A stretch of 64,000 nt of DNA from Akkermansiaceae bacterium UBA2381 (lineage in GTDB: Bacteria; Verrucomicrobiota; Verrucomicrobiia; Verrucomicrobiales; DEV007): positions 15,475 to 79,474 of the forward strand of contig DDSV01000030.1 of NCBI GenBank assembly GCA_002344215.1, read 5' to 3'. The notes beneath the pieces are model-generated. The model worked only from the letters and a program-made list of their open reading frames with translations, was not told the origin of the DNA and searched no databases. The stretch's first letter is position 1, and each line of letters starts with the position of its first letter. The translations under genes were made by a program, and so were the position numbers. This document shows, in pieces, positions 35,530 through 43,022 of the stretch.

Positions 35530-36221
35530 TAAATAAAGCGCTCACCCTAGTAATTCTCTTGTCATGCTTCGTATTTCTTCCATTTGAGGCAATTGCGATA
35601 GTTCAACTAACTAAAAGTCAAGCTGCGTTCAGTAATGTCAGAACAGCCATGTCGCTGTTCACAAAGGATAACGGTGGGAGGATCCCGGCTAATTGGAATG
35701 ACTTGGAGCCGTATTTGAATATGAAAGGGATTGAGGAGTGGCTGGGAAAGGCTCCCAACGATGCGATCAAACTGCTGGGAGATGTACGGCCTGAACCACG
35801 CATCGACGGCAGGCGAGTGCTGGCAATCTTGCTGACCCCCAGCGAGGACGGGGCTTATTGGGCGGCAATTGAAGAAGATGATGGTCAAGTTGGTCCGGCC
35901 GTTTTCACGGCTGAGCAACTTCGCAATATTGGTTTTGAAGTTGCTGCGTCCGGGTTGAAAGGAGTAAGCACACGCCCGTTGTCTCCAACTGCATCAGGAG
36001 AAGAGGTTAAGGCTAAAACGCCTTTAGATTGGGAACCGGCCTCACCACCAGATATTCGACGAATCGACAGCTTGGGTGAAGCGAGAAAAGCGCAACGTCT
36101 CAATGCCTTACTCCTCGCTCTAGGCGCGCTTCTTCTAATAGGAATTCTCTTCCTCCTTTTTCGCGTGTATGTGCGCCGGTCCGGCGTTCAGTCCTCGCGC
36201 AGGAAGGGGTCCGGAAAGTGA
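35526..36221 (+). CDS. Hypothetical protein with signal and C-terminal membrane helix
   Basis: This 231-residue protein begins MINKALTLVILLSCFVFLPF (signal or first helix). It has a soluble part (SLFTKDNGGRIPANWNDLEP) that resembles the periplasmic part of pseudopilin-like or DUF-type proteins, and it ends with a strong helix (LNALLLALGALLLIGILFLL) and a basic tail. The ATG overlaps the stop of the giant gene (ATGA), so translation is coupled and a shared function is likely, for example membrane attachment or processing of the giant protein. Both the 5' part of this gene and the 3' end of the giant gene are A+T-rich relative to their surroundings. No family assigned. Confidence 0.65.
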   Translation: MINKALTLVILLSCFVFLPFEAIAIVQLTKSQAAFSNVRTAMSLFTKDNGGRIPANWNDLEPYLNMKGIEEWLGKAPNDAIKLLGDVRPEPRIDGRRVLAILLTPSEDGAYWAAIEEDDGQVGPAVFTAEQLRNIGFEVAASGLKGVSTRPLSPTASGEEVKAKTPLDWEPASPPDIRRIDSLGEARKAQRLNALLLALGALLLIGILFLLFRVYVRRSGVQSSRRKGSGK

Positions 36222-36232
36222 GAAACGGGTTC

Positions 36233-36257
36233 ATAAAAGGGCATAAAAGGGGTCAGA
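36233..36257. repeat. CATAAAAGGG / CATAAAAGGGGTCAG motif pair
   Basis: CATAAAAGGG is followed at once by CATAAAAGGGGTCAG. The TAAAAGGGGTCAG string recurs twice at 36,534-36,567, on the other side of the IS110 fragment. Motifs of this kind commonly sit beside REP-associated transposases. Confidence 0.6.
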
Positions 36258-36310
36258 TAACATGAAAGAGAGCTGGATCGGGCGCTGAGAGTAATTCTAC
36301 CCTCAGGTCG

Positions 36311-36535
36311 ATGAAAACAAACACCCCATCCAACTCCAATGAAATGTTATTCGCCGGCATCGATTTTCACAAGCTCTATAGCGTCGTCCACGTTCTGGAC
36401 GCCGCAGGCGCGACCGTAAAGAAGGGCCGCGTTGAACCCAACAGCCTCGCGGGATTCTCCGCGTTCTTCGCTGGGTTTCCGGCGCGAAGCGTCTCGTGTG
36501 TCTTTGAGTCTTCGATGAACTGGGGATACCTTTAA
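36311..36535 (+). pseudogene. IS110-family transposase, N-terminal fragment
   Basis: The 74-codon frame reads MLFAGIDFHKLYSVVHVLDA and then VKKGRVEPNSLAGFSAFF and SSMNWGYL, which matches the start of the DEDD (RuvC-like) domain of IS110 transposases, including the first catalytic Asp in GIDFHK. It stops at about one fifth of the usual length, exactly where the GGGGTCAG repeats begin. The rest of the element is absent, so it is inactive in its own right. Confidence 0.75.
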
Positions 36536-36567
36536 ATAAAAGGGGTCAGTAAATAAAAGGGGTCAGT
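36534..36567. repeat. Two perfect 17-bp direct repeats AAATAAAAGGGGTCAGT
   Basis: The copies occupy 36534-36550 and 36551-36567. The first overlaps the stop of the IS110 fragment and the second runs into the left end of the Y1-transposase element. Confidence 0.9.
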
Positions 36568-37719
36568 CCTAGAATTTAGAATTTGACGCCATCCGCCCAG
36601 CGAGCCTACCCTCGCCTCATGCCCCGAGCCCCACGGATCGAATATGAGGACGCCGTCTACCACGTCATGGCCCGCGGGAACCGTAGGCTCCCAATCGTCT
36701 TCTCCGATGCCGACCGCGAGGTTTTCGCGGAAACCCTGGCCGAGGCTTGTTCACTGGCGAAATTCAAGACCTACGCGTGGGTGCTCATGGACAACCACTA
36801 TCACTGGGTTCTCGAAACGCCGAAGGCCAATCTCGTCGAGGGCATGACTTGGTTCCAGAACGCCTTCACCCGCCGCATCAATACCAGCAACCGGCTCTGG
36901 GGCCACCTCTTTGGAGGAAGGTATAAAGCCATCCTCATCGAGGGAAACCTCAGCGCGGTGGGCTATACCGGGCGGTGGCAGCGCGACTACCTCAGCGAGG
37001 TCATCGACTACGTCCATCTCAATCCCGTTCGCGCCGGTCTCGCGGGTCCTGGCCACGAAATCCGTCCCAGCGTGTCTGACTACCCCTGGTCCAGTGTCGC
37101 GATGGGCTACTCCCTGACTCCTAAGAAACGCCCAACTCATCTTCATGGTGACACCTTCGCATTGCTCGATCTCGAAGACTCTGCAGCGGGACGCAGAGCC
37201 TTTGTGCGTCGGCTAGACGAGATCGCTGCAGCTGAGGCGGAGTCGGAAATTGCTTCGTCGGAATCACCACCTCGGCGAAGCTTGTCCGAACTGTTCGACC
37301 GCGGCTGGGTGCATGGCAGCGATTCCTTCCGCGAGATCGTGCTGGAGACTTTTGGCCCGGCGGAGACAGAGAAGCCGTCGGCCTCGACCAACAGCAATTA
37401 CCGCAGTAGTGAGTTGGGCAAAGCGTTCGCGGAGAGGGAGGCTCGACACATCCTCGCCGATGGGCTGAAACACTTCAATCTCGACGAAACCTCTGTTGCT
37501 AGTACCGCGAAGGGTGATTGGAGGAAGGTGGCGATCGCCTGGGCGATCAGCGAGCGCACCACAGTGCGGCAGGATTGGATCGCCGGGCTCCTGAATCTCA
37601 AGAGCGCCAGCAACGTGAGCCAGCGGGTGCGGCAATACCGCTTGAGGCCTGATGTGGCGAAATCAAGGCTTGAAAGAACGTGGGAGAAAAAGTGGCGAAG
37701 ATTCTAAATTTTATGACCC
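36559..37719 (+). mobile_element. REP-associated Y1-transposase element with terminal inverted repeats
   Basis: The left end GGGGTCAGTCCTAGAATTTA and onward (36559-36583) is mirrored at the right end (37701-37719), whose complement reads GGGTCATAAAATTTAGAAT. The shared parts are GGGTCA and AATTTAGAAT. The right repeat overlaps the transposase stop codon. The element therefore appears complete and carries only the transposase gene. Confidence 0.65.
36619..37707 (+). CDS. REP-associated tyrosine transposase (Y1/TnpA_REP family)
   Basis: This 362-residue protein belongs to the HUH-type Y1 transposase superfamily, which nicks single-stranded DNA and forms a covalent tyrosine link. The start MPRAPRIEYEDAVYHVMARG is typical. 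The metal-binding HUH-like motif is NHYHWVLETP, and the tyrosine helix is LSEVIDYVHLNPVRAGL. It is longer than the minimal domain, with a C-terminal extension from about residue 195 that resembles a DnaA-like/HTH region. ATG 36619 is preferred to 36583 because family members begin there. Members of this branch are usually domesticated and act on nearby REP-like repeats, which fits the flanking GGGGTCAG motifs. Confidence 0.9.
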   Translation: MPRAPRIEYEDAVYHVMARGNRRLPIVFSDADREVFAETLAEACSLAKFKTYAWVLMDNHYHWVLETPKANLVEGMTWFQNAFTRRINTSNRLWGHLFGGRYKAILIEGNLSAVGYTGRWQRDYLSEVIDYVHLNPVRAGLAGPGHEIRPSVSDYPWSSVAMGYSLTPKKRPTHLHGDTFALLDLEDSAAGRRAFVRRLDEIAAAEAESEIASSESPPRRSLSELFDRGWVHGSDSFREIVLETFGPAETEKPSASTNSNYRSSELGKAFAEREARHILADGLKHFNLDETSVASTAKGDWRKVAIAWAISERTTVRQDWIAGLLNLKSASNVSQRVRQYRLRPDVAKSRLERTWEKKWRRF

Positions 37720-37966
37720 GTGCCTGCGCGATCGCAGAGGGACTAGCTTATCAAAGGGGGTAATAGCATGTAACCGGACGAGCGGTCCCCCCGCAAGAGC
37801 GACACGATCAGGAAAGCACGAATCGTCGTTTCTGGGTCAAACGGACGTCTGGCCGGATTAGGCCTGAGGCACTGCGAAAACACCAAACGCGGTACCGATC
37901 GAAAAAGTTCAATAAAAGTTCTATCGGTTACCAGGACCATCGGCACTGACCATCACTACTGGTCAC

Positions 37967-37988
37967 TTTTTGCCGGAAATCGGCAAAA
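37967..37988. terminator. Short perfect hairpin TTTTGCCG / CGGCAAAA
   Basis: An 8-bp inverted repeat with a 5-nt loop (GAAAT) has A/T-rich outer stem ends, as in a bidirectional terminator. The region 37,720-38,013 otherwise shows no gene. Confidence 0.4.
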
Positions 37989-38013
37989 CCGCTTTTGACA
38001 CGGGGGCCTACGC

Positions 38014-38184
38014 ATGGACTTACAATTAGTCATCACCATGCTGTCCGCTCCGGCGGGAATCCTCGTTGCCATTGCTTCCGTTTTTTGGGCTTTGGCGAAA
38101 CTGTTCAACTCGCTCCGCGGGATGCTCCAAGCGCTGCGCAAACTCAGGAAGGAGGTGCGCAAGTGGCGGAAGAGGAAACGCTAG
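38014..38184 (+). CDS. Small membrane protein, 56 residues
   Basis: The frame begins MDLQLVITMLSAPAGILVAI and has one transmembrane helix (residues about 5-29). It ends in a strongly basic, helical tail (LRKLRKEVRKWRKRKR). The shape resembles small holin-like or membrane-acting toxin peptides, but this rests on shape alone. It lies alone in the accessory island between the transposase element and the convergent hydrolase gene. A consensus-like GGAGG inside its 3' end precedes a GTG-started frame of only 18 codons (38163-38219), which I do not call as a gene. Confidence 0.4.
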   Translation: MDLQLVITMLSAPAGILVAIASVFWALAKLFNSLRGMLQALRKLRKEVRKWRKRKR

Positions 38185-38215
38185 CAGCGTGGATGATTAA
38201 GGAGCGCGAGGACCG

Positions 38216-38229
38216 TTGACACGTGTCAA
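38216..38229. promoter_or_regulatory. Perfect 14-bp palindrome TTGACACGTGTCAA
   Basis: This exact dyad lies between the small membrane protein and the hydrolase gene end. It has the form of a dimeric repressor site, and the first six bases also read as a TTGACA-like -35 box. No matching second copy was seen in the window. Confidence 0.45.
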
Positions 38230-38323
38230 TGGTGCCGGAGGAGGGAAGTTGATCAACCTGGTCGATCTCGGCTCAGGGGCCCTCGCGCCATGTCGGGAAC
38301 AATTCTCTATTTCGCACCCACCA

Positions 38324-38354
38324 AATCCTGTCAACCCACAGACCGAACAGGGTT
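38324..38354. repeat. Flanking repeat, copy 1
   Basis: AATCCTGTCAACCCACAGAC and the following bases to CAGGGTT match the copy at 41133-41164 in 26-27 of about 32 positions. The ends of each copy form a 6-7 bp inverted repeat (AAYCCTG / CAGGGTT). This copy overlaps the stop codon of the hydrolase gene, so it may also be that operon's terminator. Confidence 0.6.
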
Positions 38355-38991
38355 AGGGTAGGCTTCCATTGAGTGCTTGAGCCAGAGTGTGATTACAGGT
38401 GGCGAAGTCTTCCGCCTCACGTTGGTTTGGTGCATAGGGGAGATTCTCAAGGCCGGTTAAGGCTCTCGCCAAATGCCCGACTGTTGGCTTAGTTCTAATA
38501 GGCGGCACCAAAGGGGTATTGAACTCGAATGTGTATTCTGAAACGAGCGTATCAACTCCATTACAAGCCAAGGCACTGGCAACAAAACCCACGCAGTTGG
38601 TAGCCATTCCCAGCGAAGGTTCCCGATACAAGTGGAATTCACTTTCAAAAAACCAACGCATGGGTTGCCCGTGGAACTCGCCTGAAGCTGCGGCGAGATC
38701 TTGTACGCAGGCGAGACCATCGCTTTCGTTCATTGCTCGAGCGCGCAAAATCCATTCGGATGCCTTCCTCGGCCAAGGACAGAGAGCCGAGCCAAGCGAT
38801 TCAGGTAGTGCCAGCACATTATAATCATCGCCGTTAACGTCGAAAATCAGAACAGTATGCTCAGCTACGCCCTCAGAGGTATCACGGCTCTGAAAAAGGA
38901 TATCTCCTGGCTGGGCAGGAAACTGATGAGGATCCTGCGGTCGGGGATAAGCGATCAAAGGCGGCATCCGCAATCCTTGTCCGAACGTCAC
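38353..38991 (-). CDS. Predicted permuted NlpC/P60-like (YiiX/YaeF-type) hydrolase
   Basis: This 212-residue protein has GDILF at 29-33, a His45 (VAEHTVLIF) and a later cysteine, Cys133, in the helix-start pattern ATNCVGFVASAL. The order His before Cys fits circularly permuted papain-like enzymes of the YiiX/YaeF group, which cleave amide or ester bonds of lipids or peptides. Assignment rests on these three landmarks only. No signal peptide or membrane helix is present, so it should be cytoplasmic. It lies 47 bp after the 576-residue protein gene and is probably cotranscribed with it. A general cysteine peptidase is the alternative. Confidence 0.5.
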   Translation of the reverse strand: MTFGQGLRMPPLIAYPRPQDPHQFPAQPGDILFQSRDTSEGVAEHTVLIFDVNGDDYNVLALPESLGSALCPWPRKASEWILRARAMNESDGLACVQDLAAASGEFHGQPMRWFFESEFHLYREPSLGMATNCVGFVASALACNGVDTLVSEYTFEFNTPLVPPIRTKPTVGHLARALTGLENLPYAPNQREAEDFATCNHTLAQALNGSLP

Positions 38992-39038
38992 GCCTAAATC
39001 AAGGTTATCCTTTTTGGAAAAGGCCAGTATTCGTCTTC

Positions 39039-40769
39039 TCAGATGGCAGCATGGACCGGACTGTCGATCCCCCAGAAGGGACTGAGGTCCTTTAGTTTAT
39101 CGGGCCATCGCACCGCACCGCGAGGCACTAATCGACCGAGGATAATAATTTTTCCCCACGACCCGTCGCCGCGATCAATCAACCTGAGTGTATCTCTGGC
39201 TAGGATCTGGAAGAAATGCAGATCGTCGCCAGCTTTATCAACACAAATCCTAGCTAGAGTCCAAAGGCGGGCGATTGAATCCTGTTCCTCCGGGACAACC
39301 ACAAAGTAAGCTGCCAGGAGTCGTGCCAACAAGGCGTTTCGAGTCGCCTCTTTTCCCCATCTCGCGGGGGTGGTCTCAATCAGGTCCTGGATCAGGTCGT
39401 ATAACCTTTTCTCCGACTGGGCACGATTGGTGGCGTGTCGCACAGTGCGCAAGACATGGCCGATTAACTGCAATTCAAAAAAGCCGACGGGAGGAGTGGT
39501 TTCGGCTTCCAAAAGCTGATTCCTAACCAGATTGAGCGAGCCGGAAAAATCGAGTTCCAAGAGCCGCCCTAGCAGTATTACCTGCTTGGATGCCCGTTCG
39601 CGGGTATCTGCTTCGATAGCAGGACAATCGCCCAAGATAACATAAAGTTGGCGCAGTTGCTCCCGGTTCGAGGTGTCATTTAAATTTTGGATCACCCTGC
39701 AGATCAGCCTCCTCCAAGGCGCGGGGTTATCCATTGTGCTACACTTCGGTAGCTCAAACTCATACCGGTTCTCGAAGGCGACTGTAACCCAGCTGTTCCA
39801 ATGCCGCTTCGAGATCCTGGAACGTGCTTCCTTGAAGTGCTTTTCCGCTTCGTTGGCGTAGGGTACCACGTGAGCCCGAAGACGGATGATCATCTCTTTT
39901 GCCTTTTCCTCCAGGGGATGGGACTGAGCAAGATCCTCTGGACCAAGCAGATCATCCTCCGGTATCGGGCGTGCGTCATTGATTTCAGCCCACAAGTCCG
40001 CCAATATTTGCACCAGTTCTTCCCGGATTCTCAGCTTAAATTTTTCGGCATCAACCATGGCGTCAGAGTCTCCCAGGCGCTCGCCCGTTCTCAGGATGAG
40101 CCCGAATAATTGAAGCCCGCCGAGGACTAATTCGTGATGATTGCGGATGCTGTGAGCAAAAGGACCAGCTTCGTTTTCCAGCTCAAGACGCCATGAATCA
40201 AGTTTGTGGGCAATGATCCAGTACGCTCCGCAGAGGATCGTTCTTTGGCTACATTCATCATTGTTGGCGTCGCATGTGGGATCCTCACAGGAATCTTCAA
40301 GTGTATAGCCATCCCCGCTCGGCAATTGCAATTCTCTCCAAATAGCAGCCCTCACTTCAACTGTCGACGAAACGAGAAGTGTCTCCACCAGCATGCGGCG
40401 AAGTATCATGCTGTGGCCATACGAACGGCAAAGGTCCTGTCCAATCACTGAGGGAAAATTTGAAACCACGTCCTCCTGAAGCGCTAGAATGTCGGTCACG
40501 ATCGAAATAAACTCATAGCCAGACCGTTCAAGTTTCTGAGGGAGGCTTCCTGCCATGCCTACGGCGTGGAACCGGCTCCAGTAAAATCTGGTCCGCTCGC
40601 ATGATTTGATCCACAGTGAGAAGCTTGCGGTTCGGCGCAATTCGTCCCTCAGACTTCGGAGATCACTTTCGAAGCCTTCGATCTCATTGATGCGGTTTCG
40701 TCGCCAATTTGTCACTTCAGGCAACGCATTGAGATGCTGCCAAACCGGTAATGGACCCCCTAAAGTCAT
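39039..40769 (-). CDS. Unknown 576-residue helical protein, partner of the hydrolase
   Basis: I do not recognise this protein. It is mostly alpha-helical with many charged heptad-like stretches (for example EKAKEMIIRLRAHVVPYANE and EKRLYDLIQDLIETTPARWG). A four-cysteine cluster lies at 161, 166, 173 and 180 (CEDPTCDANNDEC, then SQRTILC) and could bind a metal. No signal peptide, membrane helix, Walker motif or nuclease motif is visible. It is the first gene of a two-gene unit with the hydrolase, bounded on both sides by copies of a ~31-bp repeat and next to mobile-element remains. That context suggests an acquired accessory module. Confidence 0.55.
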   Translation of the reverse strand: MTLGGPLPVWQHLNALPEVTNWRRNRINEIEGFESDLRSLRDELRRTASFSLWIKSCERTRFYWSRFHAVGMAGSLPQKLERSGYEFISIVTDILALQEDVVSNFPSVIGQDLCRSYGHSMILRRMLVETLLVSSTVEVRAAIWRELQLPSGDGYTLEDSCEDPTCDANNDECSQRTILCGAYWIIAHKLDSWRLELENEAGPFAHSIRNHHELVLGGLQLFGLILRTGERLGDSDAMVDAEKFKLRIREELVQILADLWAEINDARPIPEDDLLGPEDLAQSHPLEEKAKEMIIRLRAHVVPYANEAEKHFKEARSRISKRHWNSWVTVAFENRYEFELPKCSTMDNPAPWRRLICRVIQNLNDTSNREQLRQLYVILGDCPAIEADTRERASKQVILLGRLLELDFSGSLNLVRNQLLEAETTPPVGFFELQLIGHVLRTVRHATNRAQSEKRLYDLIQDLIETTPARWGKEATRNALLARLLAAYFVVVPEEQDSIARLWTLARICVDKAGDDLHFFQILARDTLRLIDRGDGSWGKIIILGRLVPRGAVRWPDKLKDLSPFWGIDSPVHAAI

Positions 40770-41259
40770 TGGCTTGATACTAAAATAGTCATAAAAACAA
40801 AACTTATCAACATTTGGTGCGGGTTACCAGTAGCGAAAAGATCTGTTGGAAGCGAAATTCATCGACGTTCCTTTGGTGTGCCGATTTAAGGAACGAACAT
40901 GGTGTCCGTAGGCAGAGAGAACTCATCCGCGATAACTTGATTACGCCAGTCATTCTGTACTGGTTGCTTCTTTCCCTGTCAAGCGATGTCCCATCGCAGG
41001 GATGGACCTCTAACGTGACGGTATACCGCCATCTACCGGCCTCAGACTTTGCTCGCTCCTCACCGACTCCTACCGCCCATCTCCAAAGCCGGGTTGGCAC
41101 GAGTGGAAGATGTGCGACTTGATAGGCGAGCCAACCCTGTCAACCCGCGGACCCAACCAGGGTTCGAAAACGCCAACCTTCCTCTCTGCAACTCTGATCT
41201 CCTCACAAATCCATTGAGCGCTCCCTCCAATCCGCTATGATCTCCCCCACGACAATACG
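40770..41259. other. Intergenic region between the two-gene unit and the T2SS operon
   Basis: About 490 bp carry no credible gene. It should hold the divergent promoters of the accessory unit and gspE, and contains the second flanking repeat. Confidence 0.4.
41133..41164. repeat. Flanking repeat, copy 2
   Basis: AACCCTGTCAACCCGCGGAC and the bases to CAGGGTT correspond to copy 1 at 38324. A 7-bp inverted repeat (AACCCTG / CAGGGTT) forms its ends. It lies about 100 bp before gspE. Confidence 0.6.
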
Positions 41260-43008
41260 ATGGGAACCTCCACCAGCACCCCGGGATTCGACCGGATCCT
41301 CGCCCTCCTGAGCGAGGCGGCCGAGTGCGAACTCGCGGGCGTGGTTGATGTGGAGACGATGCGCGAGCAATTCCTGGCCGGCGGATCGCTGATCGACTGG
41401 CTCCTCGACCATGCCGATGTGTCGGAACGGCAGTTTGGTTCCCGGCTTGCGGAGAAACTGCACCTGGAGTGGGAAGAAGATCCCCTCGTGGATGAGGTGG
41501 CCAGTGAGTTGCTGAGAGGGCTTTGTCCTCCGCTAATCGCGATCAAACATCGGGTGCTCCCCCTGCGATTGGAGTTTGGGGAAGGGGAGGGGCAAACCGC
41601 CCCGGCCAGAATCTGGCTGGCGCATTACGATCCCTTTTCCACGGTGGAGCGCCAAGTAGTGCGGCGGGCGGTGGGATGCCCGGTGGAGTGGGTGCTCTCT
41701 CCCAAACGACGGCTCCTCGCCGGATTGCAAAAACTTTACGGGGTCGGCGGTGAAATTTTCGAAGACCTCCTCGCGACCAGAGATTGGGATGCCGAGGATT
41801 TCAGCTTCAAGGAAACGGTCAATGTGATCGATGATGAAGACGAGGAAGCCTCGGTAGTGAAGTTCGTGAACCAGATTCTGAGTGAGGCGCTCAAGCAGCG
41901 GGCCACCGACATCCACATCGAGCCACTCCGCAACGATCTGCGGGTGCGCTATCGGGTGGATGGTCTGCTCCGCAAGGTTTCGGTCCCAAGCGACATCGTC
42001 ACCCTGCAGAGCTCGGTGATTGCCCGTCTCAAGCTGATGGCCGGGCTCGATATCGCCGAAAAACGCAAGCCGCAGGACGGACGGATCGCCCTGCAGGTGG
42101 GTGGGGAGGCGATCGATACGCGAGTGGCGACGATCCCGGGAATCGAGGGGGAAAACATCAGTCTGCGTCTGCTCGGTCAGGAGCAATTCAACATCGACCG
42201 GCTCGGGATGTATCCGGAGATGCGGCAGGAGATCGACGAAATTCTCGCCCGCCCCAACGGGATCGTCCTCGTGACGGGGCCGACCGGATGCGGCAAATCG
42301 ACCTCCCTGTTCTGTTTCCTCTCGGCCCTGAACTCCCTTGATCGCAAAATCGTCACGATCGAGGACCCGGTCGAGAACCGGCTTGAGGGAGCCCTCCAGA
42401 TCGCGGTGAAGCCGGAAATCGGGCTGACCTTTGCCAGCAGCCTGCGCAGCGTACTGCGGGGCGATCCCAATGTCATCATGGTTGGAGAGATACGCGATCT
42501 TGAAACCGCCGAAATCGCGGTGCAGGCATCGCTCACCGGACACCTCGTTTTCAGCACACTGCATACCAACGACTCCATCGGGGGCGTCACTCGGCTCATC
42601 GATATGGGAGTGGAGCCTTTTCTGGTGGCCGCATCAGTTCGGGCCTTCATCGCCCAGCGTCTCGTCCGCCGTCTCTGCCGGGAGTGTTGCCTACCCGGTG
42701 ACTATGCTCCTGAGTTTCTCAAGTCGGTCGGCTTTCCGCTGGAACAGGCCGGATCGATACTCCAGGCCAATCCGCGCGGTTGCGATTCCTGCGGGCACAC
42801 CGGGTATCGGGGACGATCAGCCGTCTACGAAATGTTCCGTCTCACCAGCAAGGTGCAGGAGCTCATCTCTGCCGGGGCGAGCAAACAGGATCTGCAGCGG
42901 CAGGGGGTGCTCGATGGCTTTATCCGGATGAGGGACTATGGCTGGCGTAAAGTCATCGAGGGCCACACCACCATCGAAGAGGTTGTCTCCTCGACGGAAC
43001 TTGGATAG
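41260..43008 (+). CDS. gspE: Type II secretion ATPase GspE
   Basis: This 582-residue protein is the cytoplasmic hexameric ATPase that drives pseudopilus assembly. An N-terminal GspE/PulE domain (about 20-165) is followed by the RecA-like domain with Walker A GPTGCGKST (340-348), Asp box DRKIVTIEDPVE, Walker B NVIMVGEIRD and a His box (GHLVFSTLHTND). A four-cysteine zinc site is formed by CRECC and CDSCG, the arrangement that distinguishes GspE/PilB from retraction ATPases. It heads the operon gspE-F-G-H. PilB is the alternative, but the downstream GspG and secretin favour T2SS. Confidence 0.9.
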   Translation: MGTSTSTPGFDRILALLSEAAECELAGVVDVETMREQFLAGGSLIDWLLDHADVSERQFGSRLAEKLHLEWEEDPLVDEVASELLRGLCPPLIAIKHRVLPLRLEFGEGEGQTAPARIWLAHYDPFSTVERQVVRRAVGCPVEWVLSPKRRLLAGLQKLYGVGGEIFEDLLATRDWDAEDFSFKETVNVIDDEDEEASVVKFVNQILSEALKQRATDIHIEPLRNDLRVRYRVDGLLRKVSVPSDIVTLQSSVIARLKLMAGLDIAEKRKPQDGRIALQVGGEAIDTRVATIPGIEGENISLRLLGQEQFNIDRLGMYPEMRQEIDEILARPNGIVLVTGPTGCGKSTSLFCFLSALNSLDRKIVTIEDPVENRLEGALQIAVKPEIGLTFASSLRSVLRGDPNVIMVGEIRDLETAEIAVQASLTGHLVFSTLHTNDSIGGVTRLIDMGVEPFLVAASVRAFIAQRLVRRLCRECCLPGDYAPEFLKSVGFPLEQAGSILQANPRGCDSCGHTGYRGRSAVYEMFRLTSKVQELISAGASKQDLQRQGVLDGFIRMRDYGWRKVIEGHTTIEEVVSSTELG

Positions 43009-43022
43009 GCTGATTGTTTCGA

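Noticed and set aside
37743..37946. 67-codon minus-strand ORF (FIELFRSVPRLVFSQCLRPN) after the Y1 transposase
   Set aside because: It has some protein-like character but no family I know and no start context; it could be transposase debris, but I cannot support the call.
38163..38219. GTG-started 18-codon frame with a good upstream GGAGG
   Set aside because: It is too short to support as a gene, and its ribosome-binding-like sequence lies in the basic tail codons of the 56-residue frame.
40807..41122. ORFs of about 100 codons on both strands between the accessory unit and gspE
   Set aside because: Both frames are similar in length over the same bases with no domain, which is typical of noncoding sequence.
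41150..41180. GGGTTCGAAAAC resembling a tRNA T-loop
   Set aside because: The T-stem does not pair, no acceptor stem or anticodon arm can be folded around it, and it belongs to the flanking repeat.
41533..42564. 343-codon minus-strand ORF opposite gspE
   Set aside because: It lies entirely antisense to the conserved ATPase domain and shows no recognisable protein pattern.
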